Assembly: GCA_964600965.1 (NCBI GenBank)
Contig: CAZRLO010000145.1
Coordinates: 1 to 6,175 of the forward strand
DNA length: 6,175 nucleotides
Reading direction: 5' to 3'
DNA from: UBA5972 sp964600965
Lineage (GTDB): Bacteria > Pseudomonadota > Alphaproteobacteria > Rhodobacterales > Rhodobacteraceae
This document shows, piece by piece, positions 4,883-6,175 of this stretch. Under the pieces are notes generated by a model. It did no database searches and was not told the origin of the DNA. It saw nothing but the letters and a program-made list of their open reading frames with translations. Within the stretch, counting starts at the first letter, position 1. Each line of letters begins with the position of its first letter. The position numbers and the translations under genes are program-made.

Positions 4883-6175
4883 TTGAAGACACGCAGAACC
4901 GTGATTAGGGCTTTGGCCCTGTGCGCCGCGCTGGGCATTCCGGCCGTGATCGCCCAGGCTCAGAGCGACACCGAGGTCATCGTCAAGGAATACGAAAAGG
5001 GTGGCATCTACGAAGGCACCTTCAAGGACGGCAAGCAGCACGGCAAGGGCAGCTATCGTTTGCCGAACGGTTACGAATATACCGGCGAGTGGTTCGAGGG
5101 CGAAATTCGAGGCCAGGGCGTCGCGCGGTTCCCGAACGGCTCGGTCTACGAAGGGGAGTTCGTGGCCGGGAAACCCGAGGGCGAAGGCGCGATCACTTTC
5201 GCCGATGGCGGCACCTATTCGGGCACCTGGACCGACGGCAAAATCTCGGGCAGTGGCATCGCGCGCTATGCCAACGGCGTGAAATACGAGGGCGAGTTTC
5301 AGAACGCGCTGCACCATGGCACCGGCGTCATGACCAGCCCGAACGGATACAAATACGACGGCACCTGGGTCAATGGCATCAAGGACGGTGCCGGGACCAT
5401 CACCTATCCCGACGGTGCGATCTATGCCGGCGAAATCGCCAACGGGGTTCGCGAGGGGCAGGGTTCGCTGACCATGCCCGACGGGCTGGCGTATGACGGG
5501 GCGTGGAAAAATGGCCAGATCAACGGGCTTGGCGTTCTGACCCAGGCCAATGGGGATGTCTACGAGGGCCTGCTGGTCAGCGGTCAGCGCCACGGCACCG
5601 GGATCGTGCGCTATGCCAATGGCGATGTCTACGAGGGCGGATTCGTCAACGACCAGCGCCACGGCAGAGGGCTGTTCACCGGGCATGACGGATATATCTA
5701 TGACGGGGACTGGACCGAGGGCCGGATCGAAGGTCAAGGCATGGTCACCTATCCCGATGGCTCGGTCTATACCGGCGGTTTCGTCAATGATCTGGCGCAG
5801 GGCACCGGCAAGATCATCTATTCCGACGGCTCGACCTACGAAGGCGGCTGGCGCAAGGGTGTGATCGAAGGGGCCGGCATTGCCCGCTATGCCAACGGTC
5901 TGGTCTACGAAGGCGAATTCCGGAACGCCCGCAACCACGGCACCGGGACGATGACTTATCGCGATGGGTATAAATATGTCGGCGACTGGTCCGACGGCCT
6001 GCGCCACGGTCAGGGCGAGGCGACCTATGCCGACGGTACTGTCTATCGGGGCGAATTCAACGCCGGACAGCGCGAAGGACAGGGCGAGATCGTCATGCCC
6101 GACGGTTTCAAATATTCCGGTGCGTGGCATGGTGGCGAGATCGATGGCCAGGGGGTGGCAACCTATGCCAACGGC
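4883..6175 (+). CDS. Secreted MORN-repeat protein, 3' end beyond the window
   Basis: The frame is open from a TTG at 4883 to the right edge: 431 codons with no stop. The start gives a convincing signal peptide, MKTRRTVIRALALCAALGIP... with a basic n-region, a hydrophobic core at about 7-24 and a likely signal peptidase I site after AQA (residue 26), predicting export to the periplasm or beyond. The LALC at 11-14 lacks the small residue needed before a lipoprotein cysteine. From residue 41 the protein is 17 consecutive 23-residue MORN repeats of the form xxYxGxxxxGxxxGxGxxxxxxG. No in-frame ATG exists between the upstream stop (4811-4813) and the TTG; GTG at 4901 is possible but would remove the basic n-region. 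MORN repeats form elongated beta-hairpin sheets and have been linked to membrane or protein contacts; the function here is unknown. It is divergent from nadE, with no visible partner. Confidence 0.88.
   Translation, partial: MKTRRTVIRALALCAALGIPAVIAQAQSDTEVIVKEYEKGGIYEGTFKDGKQHGKGSYRLPNGYEYTGEWFEGEIRGQGVARFPNGSVYEGEFVAGKPEGEGAITFADGGTYSGTWTDGKISGSGIARYANGVKYEGEFQNALHHGTGVMTSPNGYKYDGTWVNGIKDGAGTITYPDGAIYAGEIANGVREGQGSLTMPDGLAYDGAWKNGQINGLGVLTQANGDVYEGLLVSGQRHGTGIVRYANGDVYEGGFVNDQRHGRGLFTGHDGYIYDGDWTEGRIEGQGMVTYPDGSVYTGGFVNDLAQGTGKIIYSDGSTYEGGWRKGVIEGAGIARYANGLVYEGEFRNARNHGTGTMTYRDGYKYVGDWSDGLRHGQGEATYADGTVYRGEFNAGQREGQGEIVMPDGFKYSGAWHGGEIDGQGVATYANG
5003..6175 (+). repeat. Array of 17 MORN repeats, 69 bases each, continuing past the edge
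   Basis: Counting from G41, every unit is exactly 23 residues (69 bases) with no insertion or deletion, and the last one ends at the final base of the window. Tyr at position 3 and Gly at 5, 14, 16 and 23 are invariant; Gly at 10 is frequent. Position 7 is Trp in repeats 2, 4, 6, 8, 11, 13, 15 and 17, and Phe (Ile in 7, Leu in 9) in the others. The array divides into a nine-unit block at 5003-5623 and a matching block beginning at 5624. Confidence 0.9.

Noticed and set aside
4914..4924. Lipoprotein signal at LALC in the MORN protein
   Set aside because: The residue before the cysteine is Leu rather than Gly, Ala or Ser, and the cysteine lies early in the hydrophobic core; the AQA site fits signal peptidase I better.
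4742..6130. 462-codon open frame on the minus strand opposite the MORN gene
   Set aside because: Its repetitive AVGI-type translation is simply the antisense image of the 69-base MORN repeats. The plus strand has the signal peptide and perfect 23-residue repeats.
4883..6175. CRISPR array or non-coding tandem repeat
   Set aside because: The 69-base periodicity is explained by in-frame MORN repeats with diverged codons; there is no repeat-spacer pattern.

Overview
The window looks like a chromosomal segment of a high-GC alphaproteobacterium, most likely of the Rhodobacteraceae/Roseobacter type. This rests on GC-rich codon use, tight gene packing, and a palindromic TTAA-N7-TTAAC box matching the alphaproteobacterial CtrA consensus. 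The genus assignment is an inference and was not tested by any search.

Layout from left to right. A probable gene start on the minus strand is cut by the left edge (1-47). A ~110-base divergent spacer follows, with an 18-base imperfect palindrome and a weak candidate promoter. A plus-strand operon comes next: a flavin reductase-like FMN split-barrel protein (157-741), S-methyl-5'-thioadenosine phosphorylase mtnP (751-1623), and a 121-residue two-helix membrane protein of unknown role that overlaps the mtnP stop as ATGA (1620-1985). Convergent to it, after only 16 bases, is a minus-strand DUF1989 (urea carboxylase-associated family) gene (2002-2862). Upstream of that gene lies a 185-base spacer with the CtrA-like box and hairpins downstream of nadE. 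Then comes glutamine-dependent NAD+ synthetase nadE (3048-4706, minus). A ~176-base divergent spacer separates nadE from a long MORN-repeat gene with an N-terminal signal peptide (4883 to beyond the right edge, plus).

How the genes fit together: mtnP degrades the methylthioadenosine by-product of polyamine and homoserine-lactone synthesis, returning adenine and methylthioribose-1-phosphate. The flavin reductase-like protein and the small membrane protein are co-transcribed with it by spacing, but no biochemical link can be read from sequence. nadE makes NAD+ from deamido-NAD+. The DUF1989 gene stands alone, without the carboxylase, hydrolase or transporter genes that usually accompany this family in urea/guanidine nitrogen pathways.

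The most unusual part is the MORN gene. Seventeen 23-residue repeats fill the visible mature protein. They alternate between F-type and W-type units, and a higher-order period of nine repeats (621 bases) points to an internal block duplication. The start is TTG, preceded by a perfect hairpin that separates a GGAGG from the start codon. No CRISPR array, tRNA, rRNA or insertion sequence was seen.
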